Notes: generated from the sequence alone by a model not told the origin. A stretch of DNA of 56,454 nucleotides from Deltaproteobacteria bacterium (GCA_020444075.1 JAHLLR010000030.1:1-56454), one strand, 5' to 3'; positions 29,401-37,640 are shown, counted from the stretch's first letter. Program-made: numbers and translations.

Positions 29401-29969
29401 TCGTCGCGGTCGCGCCCCTGATCAACGGGAATGGCGTAGCGGCCGGCGGTATCGATGAGGATGGCCTGTTCAAAAAACCACCAGTCACAGTTCTTCGTGC
29501 CGGAAATTCCGGATGCACGGGTGATCTCGGCAAAGGGAGAAGAGAGATCCGCACCTTTGATGGCTGTCGTTTTACCGCAGCCGCTTTCTCCGATAATCAT
29601 GTACCAGGGCAATACGTACAGCGGGTTGCCGTATTTTTTCAAATGAGACTTGCGCAGGGCGTCGATGGCTTCTTTCCAGCTCCCCTGCAGCTCCCGGGAA
29701 CCGGCCTGTTCTCCTGATGAGAGCCCTTTGATCCGTGATTCATCCTGGGCAATGATTTGCTGAACGAATTTCTGTTCGCTCTTGCGGGCCATCAGTTTTT
29801 TTATGAAAATCAGGCCGAGTAGGATGCCCAGCAGACCGATGACAAAAAAGATACCCACCCACAAGGGCCATCCAATCATCAGCACCAATCCGAAAATCAG
29901 CAGTAGCACCAGTGCGGTCAGCAGCAGAAACAGAAAGACTTTGAGTATTTTAATAATCAACGATTTCAT
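26475..29969 (-). CDS. tssM: TssM (IcmF) inner-membrane protein
   Basis: The 1164-residue protein is TssM, the inner-membrane backbone of the TssJLM envelope complex. Two hydrophobic segments lie at about 5-55 and a third at about 440-460 (TAWVAVIIAICGLLSFSF). The cytoplasmic part between them has a Walker A loop GESGCGKT (127-134) with an intact Lys, so nucleotide binding is plausible. The rest is periplasmic and ends in the TssM C-terminal beta domain. Length is typical. It is flanked by tssL (abutting) and tagF. Confidence 0.97.
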   Translation of the reverse strand: MKSLIIKILKVFLFLLLTALVLLLIFGLVLMIGWPLWVGIFFVIGLLGILLGLIFIKKLMARKSEQKFVQQIIAQDESRIKGLSSGEQAGSRELQGSWKEAIDALRKSHLKKYGNPLYVLPWYMIIGESGCGKTTAIKGADLSSPFAEITRASGISGTKNCDWWFFEQAILIDTAGRYAIPVDQGRDRDEWQKFLSLLAKFRKREPLNGLVVAVAADQLLESDAGKIESAGKSIRQRVDELMRVLGAKFPVYIMVTKCDLIQGAVKFCDHLDDSVLQQAMGRLNHPLSADMNGFSGRTVRSMAERLKELRLLILNLSGTKGKKADPSLLMLPEEFEKIEPGLNAFMRGAFQENPYQETPILRGVYFSSGRQEGTPYSHFLNAMGLIGEKEVLPGTNRGLFLHDFFSRILPADRGLFAPTQKTLEWSRLTKSIGLTAWVAVIIAICGLLSFSFVKNLKSLRDVSGQFSKPPVLQGELTTDVLTLDRFRQAVSKVEVQNANWWIPRLGLTESNRVEAGLKQRYCDIFKAGFLDDFDKRMAARMTRFSAATPSDVIGHHAMHLARRINLLRQRMEGADLETLMAKPATPYPSSLLEVQTIDEISDKLSELYLYYMTWRASDTSLNDEVKDLQTWLKHILTFDGAQLNWLVDWVNTNGEVAGVTMADYWGGLDPDSDDIAVAPAFTVKGQSAIDGYIGEIEGALFEPLAIGSQKLDFKNWYARAYINAWSAFAANFPSAPQRLKTKDQWRQVGAILAAENGPYLALLDTMAAELDVVAQYEGRPAWVDMVYRFKQVRLQAKADGKAGQAAATILKKATQTVTSKIGRVESTIGVKAADAFSFEDRIEAGKAFNQYQEALKELAPMTESRKIAFKMASELYNEDPAEGGSPFFKARRGENQLQATLGREKKDTAVFWDLVNGPIQFYHEYAARETQCHLQSLWEKDVYLEVQDVPRGTNLNQLLMGSEGYAVKFLKGPAEPFIARSRGKGFYAKKVDGKALDIDVNFLTFLTRGASVTKPVASEYSVTIKAYPTDANADAAIKPHATSLELQCGDEKNRLLNLHYPVKKTFRWSPQNCGDVVFKIEIGNLILTRVYDGYQGFAKFLKDFQTGQRTFRPSDFPDSEPALKRMGITYITPRYQFSGHEKVVQLLQASPGSVPQEITTCWGN

Positions 29970-30650
29970 TTAGGGCCCCATATTAATAAGGGATTGTCCG
30001 ATATTGCCAAGAATAAACCGGTACACCAGAAACAGTACCCCATAAAGCAGCACCGGAGCACCGGCACAGATCAGGGTAAAGGCGGAAAAGCGCTTCATTT
30101 TCGGGCCGGCAGCCGGGAGTTGAGCGCTGTCGGGCGCATAGGCGTCTGGAAAAAGAATAGCGCGTTTCAGGTCCGGCAGACCCATTGAACTGCCGGTGAG
30201 CAGCTTCAGGTTCGATATTTTAAGCTGTTCCAGCATAAAATCATCACCTTCGTTGCAGTACTGGCCGGTAAATCCCATGGCCAGACAGAGGTAATAGATT
30301 TCACGCACATCCAATTGATGGGGGCCGATGGTGTTCAGCCGTTCGAAAAACAGCTTGCCGGCATCGGCGGTATTATAGTAGCGCCGTTGCAGCTGTTCAC
30401 CCAGCCATCGGTTTTTCCCCTCCCAATGAGAAGAGAGAATGGTTTCGTCGATCCAGGCAAAAACGGCAAAGCGCGCCATGTCATAGTCCGCAGACGAAAA
30501 TCCGCCCTTTTGACAAATGGCTTCACTTTGGGCAATGAGGCGTCGGATATCCGCCTCCACCTGTTCAAAAGCGGCCTGCCTGCCGGTATCCGGCCGGATG
30601 ACCATGGCGGTGTAGGCAATCAGTTCAATGAAACAATCGCTCAGACGCAT
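29970..30650 (-). CDS. tssL: TssL (DotU) inner-membrane protein
   Basis: The 226-residue protein is TssL, which joins TssM in the membrane complex and contacts the baseplate. It has the DotU helical cytoplasmic domain (LIAYTAMVIRP, RFAVFAWIDETILSS, and the LYYLCLAMGFTGQY-like EIYYLCLAMGFTGQY). A single C-terminal transmembrane segment follows (about 192-215). It has no peptidoglycan-binding extension, so anchoring to the cell wall would need another protein. It abuts tssM exactly. Confidence 0.95.
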   Translation of the reverse strand: MRLSDCFIELIAYTAMVIRPDTGRQAAFEQVEADIRRLIAQSEAICQKGGFSSADYDMARFAVFAWIDETILSSHWEGKNRWLGEQLQRRYYNTADAGKLFFERLNTIGPHQLDVREIYYLCLAMGFTGQYCNEGDDFMLEQLKISNLKLLTGSSMGLPDLKRAILFPDAYAPDSAQLPAAGPKMKRFSAFTLICAGAPVLLYGVLFLVYRFILGNIGQSLINMGP

Positions 30651-30652
30651 GA

Positions 30653-32038
30653 TTAGCTTCTCCCCACGGCCATCAGCTCCGCTTTCAGGTCCTCAGGAGC
30701 GGCATCCCAGTAGAGTGCCAGGTTTTTGCCCTGCTGCACCTGGGCCCAGGGTTCCCCATGATGGTCGATCTGGAAATAAAGGGTATTGGCGCGCCGCGGC
30801 AACTCCTGTGGAGGCGTCTGCAGATAGGTCAGCTTGATCCCCGGCAGGGAACGGGCAATCAGAATCGGCAGATATTCCCGGGAACTGAATTTGGCAATCT
30901 GCTCCACAGAGGAGAGAACAGCCTGAGGATCCGATTCCGTCTCCAGGGCCAGATAGAAGCGATTGCGGCCTTCAAAAATAGCCGGCGGCAGATCCGCAGC
31001 GTAGTAGGTGCCGTCGAACAGCAAGGGCATCATATATTCGGGACCGGCGGTGATCTCGTCCAGCAGCTGCGTGATCAGGTTCTGGACCGAAGAAAAGCAG
31101 CGCCAGAGGTCCTGATGCCGATACGCGGGTACGAGTTCCGTGCCGTCATCCATCACACCGGTGACGGAAATGCGTTCGGAAAAAGTGGTCATTTCACCGA
31201 TCAGCTGACGCAATACGCCATAGGTTGTCCAGGGGTGGACCGGGCCGGCTTCGGTCAGATGCACCAGCATGGATACGTAACGGTTCAAGCTCCGAAGGGC
31301 CAGCAGAAAAACCATGTCCCGGCTGCCGAATTCAGCCGTGTGAATGCCGCGATCCCGTTTATAGGACTCCAATTGCCGGCCGCGTGCGGAAACCTGATCC
31401 CGTACTTCCTTGACCAGGCGCACCAACGCGGGAACCGCCGCAAGGTTCATACACGGGGGAATATACTGGTCGCTCAGGGCGATCGCATCGCCCTGCCGCT
31501 CCAGTTTGGCCAAGGGAATCAGTTCGTAGTCTCCCAACTGGTCCTTTTCGGTTTCCCAGAAAAAATGCAGAACCAGATGCAGATGCCGGACCTGGGCACT
31601 GGGGCCGTTTCCATGAAGGTCCTTAAACTCTTCGGCATCCTCGGTCGCGACAAACCGGGTGGTTACCTCTCCAATGCGTTTCAAATCCTGAACCACCGTG
31701 ACATTTTCCCCTGAGGGACTGAATTTTTTCACCCCCAGGTAGACCATGAAGGGGTTCCCGCCGTCTTCCCATGCGTTTTCAAAGGATCGGGACTGAATCA
31801 CGGCATTGTCCGGGACCACGGCATAGGTCATGTCCGGGAAAAGAAATTCTCCGCTGGTCAGACCGATAGATCGGTTTCCCAAAGCGGCCGACTTCACCGC
31901 CATACTCCCAACGCCCCAGAAATGGGGCATCAGCTTCTGGTGCAGGGGCTCAATCAATGACCGGGTATAGCGATCCTGGAGTTGGAAGTGCTGGGGCTGC
32001 AAAAACAGCCCCTGATGCCAGTAAAGAGGTCTTTCCAT
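30653..32038 (-). CDS. tssK: TssK baseplate-membrane connector
   Basis: The 461-residue protein is TssK (ImpJ/VasE), which docks the baseplate on TssL/TssM. It opens PLYWHQGLFLQPQHFQLQD, a strong family signature, and has the later AGPVHPWTTYGVLRQLIG block. Length is normal. It is separated from tssL by two bases and from the tssJ stop by four bases, so translational coupling is likely. Confidence 0.96.
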   Translation of the reverse strand: MERPLYWHQGLFLQPQHFQLQDRYTRSLIEPLHQKLMPHFWGVGSMAVKSAALGNRSIGLTSGEFLFPDMTYAVVPDNAVIQSRSFENAWEDGGNPFMVYLGVKKFSPSGENVTVVQDLKRIGEVTTRFVATEDAEEFKDLHGNGPSAQVRHLHLVLHFFWETEKDQLGDYELIPLAKLERQGDAIALSDQYIPPCMNLAAVPALVRLVKEVRDQVSARGRQLESYKRDRGIHTAEFGSRDMVFLLALRSLNRYVSMLVHLTEAGPVHPWTTYGVLRQLIGEMTTFSERISVTGVMDDGTELVPAYRHQDLWRCFSSVQNLITQLLDEITAGPEYMMPLLFDGTYYAADLPPAIFEGRNRFYLALETESDPQAVLSSVEQIAKFSSREYLPILIARSLPGIKLTYLQTPPQELPRRANTLYFQIDHHGEPWAQVQQGKNLALYWDAAPEDLKAELMAVGRS

Positions 32039-32042
32039 CGGA

Positions 32043-32591
32043 CTACATTCCTTCCGGCGTTGAAGTGGATATCGTGGCGATCTGCTGGGGTCCGAGGATC
32101 AGATCAATCTTCAGGGGTGCCGGCTTGCGGGTCTTGGCTTTCTTGATGAACCCTTTTTCCTCGACATATTCAGGGATATTCACCATTTTTACCATACGGT
32201 CCTTTTCCAGAATATAATAACCGGCCACAATGGCCACATAGCGGGCGCCTTCGGCACGATCCAGGGTCATGTCGATATCCTGGCCGGGCTGGAGGATCAT
32301 CCGTTTGGAGGCGGCGGCACCGTCACCAAACAGACCGCACTCCAGCAGCTTGTATAACCCGTCTTGATCATTGGACAACTGGTTGAACGTGTTGGGGTCG
32401 GACAACTGGTAGGCACACAGCAACAGCGTGTGTGCTTCGCCCTCGTCCAGGTTGAGCTTGCTGTCCGCCTTGATGTGCATACGGATGGCTTCCTTTTCGT
32501 AAGTCCACTGGGGGGGCGGCAATTGTTTGGCTGCACATGCGGTCAGCATCAACAACGACCCGGCGATCAATACTGAAAGAAATCGTTTCAA
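32043..32591 (-). CDS. tssJ: TssJ outer-membrane lipoprotein
   Basis: From the TTG at 32591 the protein has 183 residues. AAGGAGG sits five bases upstream, and the resulting N-terminus is a lipoprotein signal with lipobox LTAC (Cys19). An ATG at 32717 would place 42 extra residues before the signal and overlap the upstream gene, so the TTG was chosen. The mature part has the TssJ beta-sandwich features, including the MHIKADSKLNLDEGEAHTLL stretch and a C-terminal strand. TssJ anchors TssM to the outer membrane. Confidence 0.92.
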   Translation of the reverse strand: MKRFLSVLIAGSLLMLTACAAKQLPPPQWTYEKEAIRMHIKADSKLNLDEGEAHTLLLCAYQLSDPNTFNQLSNDQDGLYKLLECGLFGDGAAASKRMILQPGQDIDMTLDRAEGARYVAIVAGYYILEKDRMVKMVNIPEYVEEKGFIKKAKTRKPAPLKIDLILGPQQIATISTSTPEGM

Positions 32592-32601
32592 ATCAGCCTC
32601 C

Positions 32602-33330
32602 TTATTTTCCGAATTTGATCTGACAGTTCTTTTCAAATTCCCGTAAAAAATCTTCCATAAAACGCCCGGAACTGAACCATTTCTGAATTTTTCCAAAGCG
32701 TTCTTCGTATATGTCAAACATTTCAGCCTTTTTCATCGGACCGAATTTCAACCCTTTTCCTACTTCCGCGGCCACTTGTTCCGGGTCCAGAACGCTGAGC
32801 ACCTGCTTGACTTTGGCGTAGGCCGCTTCTTTAAATGACTGCTGAGCGGTTAAAAACGCATTGCTGATCTGATCCAGATACGTTTCCAGCGAACTCCCCT
32901 GCCCTTCCCCTTCCAAGCGATACCCGATCACCTGGCGGATGGTCTGCTCCGGAGACCCTTCGCCGGTAAACGTCATATTGATGACACTGATCAGCTGATT
33001 CAGGGTGTTGAAAATGGTGTTCAGGGATTCCGCCAGTTTTTCCAGCAGTTCACTGGAAGAGAGGTCGTCCATGGAGACCTTGCGTCCCAGCAGCAGGGAA
33101 CAAACCCGCGTCAGCACCTCCTCATCGGTTTCGCCGGTCATCGATGGACCGCAGGTATTTGCCAATCGGTTAACTACAGTTTGCAGGGCAGTGATCCTGG
33201 AATGCCTATCCAGACCGGCCATCTGTTCCTTAAGGTAGGCCTCCACCAAATCGGCCGAGACATCGCCATCTGCTTCAAATTGGGCAGCGAGGCCGGATGA
33301 AATGCGGTTGATCATTGTCTCATCGGCCAT
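32602..33330 (-). CDS. Protein resembling the C-terminal domain of T6SS FHA proteins
   Basis: The 242-residue protein has no FHA domain, but it is helical and its C-terminal part resembles the domain that follows FHA in T6SS FHA proteins (TagH/ImpI family). The strings LKFGPMKKAEMFDIYEERF and FLREFEKNCQIK match its typical Leu/Phe-rich end. It lies at the start of the T6SS operon, between the 904-residue protein and tssJ. With the FHA protein at the left edge this suggests that FHA and its usual C-terminal domain have been split into two genes, or that this is a truncated paralogue. The resemblance was judged by eye and is moderate. Confidence 0.5.
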   Translation of the reverse strand: MADETMINRISSGLAAQFEADGDVSADLVEAYLKEQMAGLDRHSRITALQTVVNRLANTCGPSMTGETDEEVLTRVCSLLLGRKVSMDDLSSSELLEKLAESLNTIFNTLNQLISVINMTFTGEGSPEQTIRQVIGYRLEGEGQGSSLETYLDQISNAFLTAQQSFKEAAYAKVKQVLSVLDPEQVAAEVGKGLKFGPMKKAEMFDIYEERFGKIQKWFSSGRFMEDFLREFEKNCQIKFGK

Positions 33331-33337
33331 ATCCCGG

Positions 33338-36052
33338 TTACTCCTTTTTCACGTCGGATCGGATGATGATCGTCTGTTCCATAATGTCATCATCATCATT
33401 TGCAGGGACTGGTGCCACCCGCCCGGAACCATCCTGTGATCCTGATTGCGGAGTGTCGCGAGAAGGCTGAGGTGGAACCGGTGGCGTGGGCGGTGTAATT
33501 GTCGTTTTTAGCTGTTCGGCACCGGCACGATTGGAGCTGTGCGGCGTTTCGATCATCGTTGCCGCCAATTCGTCATCCGCCTGCCCTGGTGGAATTTCCG
33601 GTAAATGATTCAATGGCGGATGCCCGCTTGCCGGATTGATAATCATCGTGGCGTCCGGATCGTCTCCATAGGCTGATCGGTTAGGCGTAGACGGGCGAGG
33701 AATACCGGCCTCTTGAATCATGGTGGCTGCCAGATCGTCATCAGGCAACGGTGTCCCCCTGTTGGGAGTCGGCGGCCTTCCGATGTTGAGAATCACCGTT
33801 TCCTCCAGATCCTCATCCGGCCCCATTGCCGATAACGGCGGGGCACCGGAGCCATGTTGAATCATCGTCGCCGCCAGGTCATCCTCCCTGCCCGGCAACG
33901 GCCGATCGGGAGGCGGTGATGGCGCCGAAATGACAGCCGTCTGATCGATGTCATCCACAGGGGACGAGGTTTCCGGCGTGGCGGCGTCGGTTCGCATCAC
34001 CACCGTCTCCTCAAAATCGTCATGCCACTGCGCTGCTTGCAAGGGTGGCCCAGGGGCACTGGGTTGCCTTGCCTCGGACGGTGGCTTAGCCTGCGCAGAA
34101 GAAAGAACCACCGTCTCTTCACCGTCCTGTTCCCATCCGTTATCCTCCAGAGGCTGGGGTGGCATGTCGGGAATGCCTGTTGAAGGAAGAGCGGCAGCCG
34201 TTGGCAGTCCGTCGGCGGGGTTTTTTTGCGGTTGGTCGGTAGACGGTGAGAACACAATGGTTTCTTTCACGTCCGAATTTACCGGTGAACCATCAGGGAT
34301 CGCCTGGCTGCCAGCGGCATCCGCCTCCGCCTGCCACTTTTTCAGGATGCCGCGAAGCACCACGACAATCTTGTCCGCTTGCGCAGGTTTGTCCTGATCA
34401 GCAGCAGCAACCATCGGCCCTGAAAACATCTCGGATTTGACTTGTTCTCGCAAGTCCTCAAGCGCTGCCAGAAATTGACTGCCGTTCCATGCCACACCTG
34501 TTTTCAAGCCCGCTTGAACCAGTTGAAGTCCAAGGCGCAGTGCTTTTTTCCAAAAAACCTGCCAATTTTCAGGAAGGTTGCGCTGATCCGGCGACCAGAA
34601 AATCTGGTTCCCGGCAAATGCCCCCGCAGGATCGGATGTCTCTATTTCAATTGTCTCGGTCCCTTTTTCAATATCCATTTGTTCGAGCAGCCGTCCCACT
34701 TCAGTGAATACGGAATCTGCTTTCTGATGGGAATTGGCCAGCAAGGTTCGAAACCAGACGGCACCCAGGAAATGAAACCGCGGCGCTTCAGGCATGATAG
34801 GGGCAAAGGGACTAACCTGAAAGGTGCCAACGGCATCCAGGATACGGATGTTGAAATTCCAAAAAGCAGGCAATCCTGCTCCAGCCGGGTTCAGATCGAC
34901 GCCAATGCCTTCAAGGGACAGGTCAAACTCAGGAACAACCGTTGTGTTATCAGCCGGCATGAGTTGACGGAAAAGCTGCTCCAAAAAAGTGAGTTTCAAA
35001 TAGAGGATTTCAAGAAACTGTCGATCCTGGTCTTGAAAAAGGAATCGGTTTTGCCCGGATGGTGAGGCGGCAATATCCGGGGGCCATGGCGCAGAAGCCG
35101 TGTCGCCTGAAATAAGGGGAAGGAATTCAGCCGCATGGCATGAGGGTGCCCGAAACATCATCATGTAGAACGGAAAGAAGGAAAACGGCACGATACGCTG
35201 GGATACCAGCGATGCAGGGCCGTAACAGGCATCCCTGTCAGGGCACCCCCTGCAGGGCAGATCCGTATCGTCCGGAAATTTATCAAGCAGCTGTTTCCAT
35301 TGGACCGCGAGGGCGCTTGCACCATGGACAATATCCGGCATCCCGGCCGCTTTTTCAAGACAGTAAAAAGGGGATAAATCGGACAGTGTCGCACAGGAGC
35401 CGCAATACAAAAAACGCTCCAGGGATTCGGAATAGGACGGCAAGCCTCTTTTTTCCAGAAGCGCGTCATCCCGGCAAAGTGTCAGCGCCAATCCGCATTG
35501 CGGGCAGACCGGATGAAACCACCGTCGGGTCTGATGGCAGGCGAACAAGGGTTGCAGGGGCTCGAATTCACCTTTTAGATTAACCTGGTGCTTGAAAAGG
35601 AGTGGGACTTTTGCAGGCTCGCTGTTTTGATAGAAGGAAAAGGCATTTTGCCAGGCGGTTTCCACGCCGTTGTTGTTGACCGGTAACAGTGAACGGGGCG
35701 TATCGTAATGATCCCTTTGCAGGACCAGAATGACATGTTGAATGACACCATCCCCATCGGTCTTAATGCGCCCGGAAATGGTTTTGGAAAAAGGACCGAT
35801 GAAAAAGGTCGATCCGATACTACCGCCTTGTTCACCTGAAGGGAATTCCAGATCAAGGAAAAATCCATTTAGATCGTTTTCCAGGCAATTGACCAGCGAG
35901 GGATAATTCTCGGTAACGTCCACAGGCGTATCCCATACTTGTTTTTTATCCCCTTCAAGTACCGAAAAAGTTCGTGCTGAAGGGGAAATAATCGCATTTT
36001 TATAAGAACGACGCAGGCCAAACGTCAGCCTGCGTTGGTAATGTGAAGACAA
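33338..36052 (-). CDS. Zinc-finger T6SS-associated protein with Thr-motif tail
   Basis: I do not recognise the 904-residue product as a known family. It starts with TTG at 36052 (AAAGGG a few bases upstream) and is the first gene of the T6SS block. Residues 1-170 are beta-rich. Seven Cys in CxxC-type pairs (183/186, 217/220, 267/270/276) suggest zinc binding. Residues about 340-560 are helical/beta, and after about 590 the protein is disordered, rich in Pro, Asp and Ser. That tail carries about ten copies of an acidic-x-x-Thr-(M/V/I)-(I/V) motif (Thr at 598, 647, 683, 705, 729, 752, 777, 802, 832, 894), spaced 22-25 residues in the core. A scaffold with multiple phosphothreonine/FHA docking sites is the leading idea; it is inference. 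Confidence 0.6.
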   Translation of the reverse strand: MSSHYQRRLTFGLRRSYKNAIISPSARTFSVLEGDKKQVWDTPVDVTENYPSLVNCLENDLNGFFLDLEFPSGEQGGSIGSTFFIGPFSKTISGRIKTDGDGVIQHVILVLQRDHYDTPRSLLPVNNNGVETAWQNAFSFYQNSEPAKVPLLFKHQVNLKGEFEPLQPLFACHQTRRWFHPVCPQCGLALTLCRDDALLEKRGLPSYSESLERFLYCGSCATLSDLSPFYCLEKAAGMPDIVHGASALAVQWKQLLDKFPDDTDLPCRGCPDRDACYGPASLVSQRIVPFSFFPFYMMMFRAPSCHAAEFLPLISGDTASAPWPPDIAASPSGQNRFLFQDQDRQFLEILYLKLTFLEQLFRQLMPADNTTVVPEFDLSLEGIGVDLNPAGAGLPAFWNFNIRILDAVGTFQVSPFAPIMPEAPRFHFLGAVWFRTLLANSHQKADSVFTEVGRLLEQMDIEKGTETIEIETSDPAGAFAGNQIFWSPDQRNLPENWQVFWKKALRLGLQLVQAGLKTGVAWNGSQFLAALEDLREQVKSEMFSGPMVAAADQDKPAQADKIVVVLRGILKKWQAEADAAGSQAIPDGSPVNSDVKETIVFSPSTDQPQKNPADGLPTAAALPSTGIPDMPPQPLEDNGWEQDGEETVVLSSAQAKPPSEARQPSAPGPPLQAAQWHDDFEETVVMRTDAATPETSSPVDDIDQTAVISAPSPPPDRPLPGREDDLAATMIQHGSGAPPLSAMGPDEDLEETVILNIGRPPTPNRGTPLPDDDLAATMIQEAGIPRPSTPNRSAYGDDPDATMIINPASGHPPLNHLPEIPPGQADDELAATMIETPHSSNRAGAEQLKTTITPPTPPVPPQPSRDTPQSGSQDGSGRVAPVPANDDDDIMEQTIIIRSDVKKE
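33362..34276 (-). repeat. Array of acidic Thr-(M/V/I)-(I/V) linear motifs
   Basis: Within the coding sequence, ten clear copies of a short peptide motif recur. Examples are DVKETIVF, GEETVVL, DFEETVVM, DIDQTAVI, DDLAATMIQ, DLEETVIL, DPDATMII and IMEQTIII. The consensus is (D/E)-rich, then T, then M/V/I, then I/V. An eleventh, weak copy is LKTTI near residue 850. Core spacing from Thr705 to Thr802 is 22, 24, 23, 25 and 25 residues. The repeats are protein-level, since the DNA between copies differs. Confidence 0.75.
36011..36035 (-). repeat. 8-bp inverted repeat near the start of the T6SS operon
   Basis: ACGCAGGC (36011-36018) and GCCTGCGT (36028-36035) are perfect complements around a 9-base loop. 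The hairpin falls in codons 6-14 of the first gene of the operon and could affect its translation or mRNA stability. Chance cannot be excluded. Confidence 0.4.
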
Positions 36053-36134
36053 TTTCCCTTTAGGAGCGTGGGCTTTCGATCGGCACTTAAAATTTTCGAT
36101 ATAGATGTTTTGCCTTTAAATTTTAAGCTATTAC

Positions 36135-36163
36135 AAACTATTCAATAAATGAAGAATTGTCAA
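36135..36163 (-). promoter_or_regulatory. Candidate sigma-70-type promoter of the T6SS operon
   Basis: On the minus strand TTGACA (36163-36158) is a perfect -35 hexamer, with TAGTTT (36140-36135) 17 bases downstream as a weak -10. The predicted transcript start is about 75 bases before the TTG start codon of the first gene. No sigma-54 pattern was found here. Confidence 0.4.
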
Positions 36164-36687
36164 GGCGGATTTGATGACAGAGAAATGTAGACGGTATAGC
36201 AACCCTTTCAGAGTGAAATAATCGTCTATCCACCCTTTTCGACTACAAATGAATCTGCCCGCCGCGAGCGGACGGGGTATCACTATAAAGTTAAACAATC
36301 TTATCGTCTCAAGTGACGGGGTATTAGACCCGAAACTTCGCAATTTAGGACGCGCGCAACGTGTAGCCCTGTATCCCATCTCATCTTATCTTATCTTCAT
36401 AGAGAACGGTAGAGCATTTTTTTGGTATACTATTAAATTTATTCATGATATTATAGATTCGATCATTGTCTACAAAAGGAACAAATTCAATTTGACATAA
36501 TGTTATTCCTTTGTAACTAACCAACATATTTATCTTTATTAAACTTGCGAGATGTGTATACAACAATTTAACCGGAAATTTCGAAGTTCCGATGTAATCG
36601 AGCGAACTATCGAGAACACTCACAAGCGGCAAATTGAGATGATATCGGCAACAATCACCACAGATTGTCATATGGGAACAAATATCC
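36164..36687. other. Divergent intergenic region between the T6SS block and the glycosyltransferases
   Basis: No convincing gene was found; short frames here lack support. A 10-base direct repeat GACGGGGTAT occurs at 36271-36280 and 36315-36324. A plus-strand TTGACA at 36492-36497 could be a -35 for the glycosyltransferase genes, but its -10 is poor. Base composition becomes AT-rich toward 36400-36700, marking the change from T6SS to accessory DNA. Confidence 0.5.
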
Positions 36688-37638
36688 ATGCCTACGCAGT
36701 CCTTTAATCCGTTACTCAGCATCGTTATTCCGGCATACAATCCGAGAGAGCATGTGCGCATCATTATTGAAACACTTGCAGCGCAGTATGCTCAAAATTC
36801 CATTGAAGCAATAATCGTTGATGATGGCTCAGAGCCTGCTATCAATTTTGATTTCAAACAACTACCATCAACTATCCACTTTGATATTCTTAGACTACCT
36901 CAGAACACTGGTCGAGCAGGGGCACTCAACGCTGGCATCAATAAAAGCAGTGGACAGTTCATTACATTTTTAGATGTGGATTGCATCCCTGAACCCCATT
37001 TTCTAATAAATGTAATCAAGCACATCAAAAAAGAGATTCCCTTATTCTTTGGGCATATCAGGTTTTGTTCAACGGACAGCTATTTTGACGACTATTGCAA
37101 TAATATTCAACGACATCGATATCTTGATATAAACAACTGGGAAATGCGGCTCACCTCTGCCAATGTCACTGTTCGGCGGGATCTCATTGAATCGATAAAT
37201 GGATTTAATAGACATTACCAGCACTATGGTTTTGAAGATAGGGATTTATTTATTCGCCTTAAGGAGGCATTTCCAAACCTGCATCCCGAATATCTCATGA
37301 GTTGCTGTGTCAAGCATGTTGATACGCTGTGTATAGAAGACATAGTAAAAAAATTTTGGCTTTCAGGACGTTATACAGCGGACATTTTTCGTAAAGATCA
37401 CCCACAGGAATATAGACAAATGCCTCAACATTATTTCGATGCCCAGTACCATCTCTTTTATCGTTTCTTTCCGCCATTTATATTGCACGGTTTTGCTTCA
37501 TCCGGTCATTTCATATTCAACCGACTATTCTTTATCGGTCGCCGACTGGGATGGCGATGGCTATCTGATATTACACTAAAATTTTTAAGCGGCTTGGCTT
37601 TCTTGCGAGGAACGCTAAACCAATCGAATTGTGCGTAG
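36688..37638 (+). CDS. Family 2 glycosyltransferase
   Basis: The 316-residue protein has the GT2 (GT-A fold) layout. A nucleotide-binding LSIVIPAYNPRE start, the IVDDGSE strand, the metal-binding LDVDC (DxD-like) site, and FEDRDLFIRLKE, which supplies the catalytic acidic pair. There is no signal peptide. Residues after about 250 are hydrophobic or aromatic and may contact the membrane. It probably adds a sugar to a surface polysaccharide or lipid-linked glycan. The next gene is a second GT2 only two bases after its stop. Confidence 0.9.
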   Translation: MPTQSFNPLLSIVIPAYNPREHVRIIIETLAAQYAQNSIEAIIVDDGSEPAINFDFKQLPSTIHFDILRLPQNTGRAGALNAGINKSSGQFITFLDVDCIPEPHFLINVIKHIKKEIPLFFGHIRFCSTDSYFDDYCNNIQRHRYLDINNWEMRLTSANVTVRRDLIESINGFNRHYQHYGFEDRDLFIRLKEAFPNLHPEYLMSCCVKHVDTLCIEDIVKKFWLSGRYTADIFRKDHPQEYRQMPQHYFDAQYHLFYRFFPPFILHGFASSGHFIFNRLFFIGRRLGWRWLSDITLKFLSGLAFLRGTLNQSNCA

Positions 37639-37640
37639 TC

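Noticed and set aside
33338-36052. The Thr-motif protein as a known FHA or kinase protein
   Set aside because: No kinase or FHA motif can be seen in it; only the motif array suggests a link, so no such name was given.
36131-36379. 82-residue minus-strand frame upstream of the T6SS operon
   Set aside because: It overlaps the candidate promoter, has no ribosome site, and its composition does not suggest a protein family.
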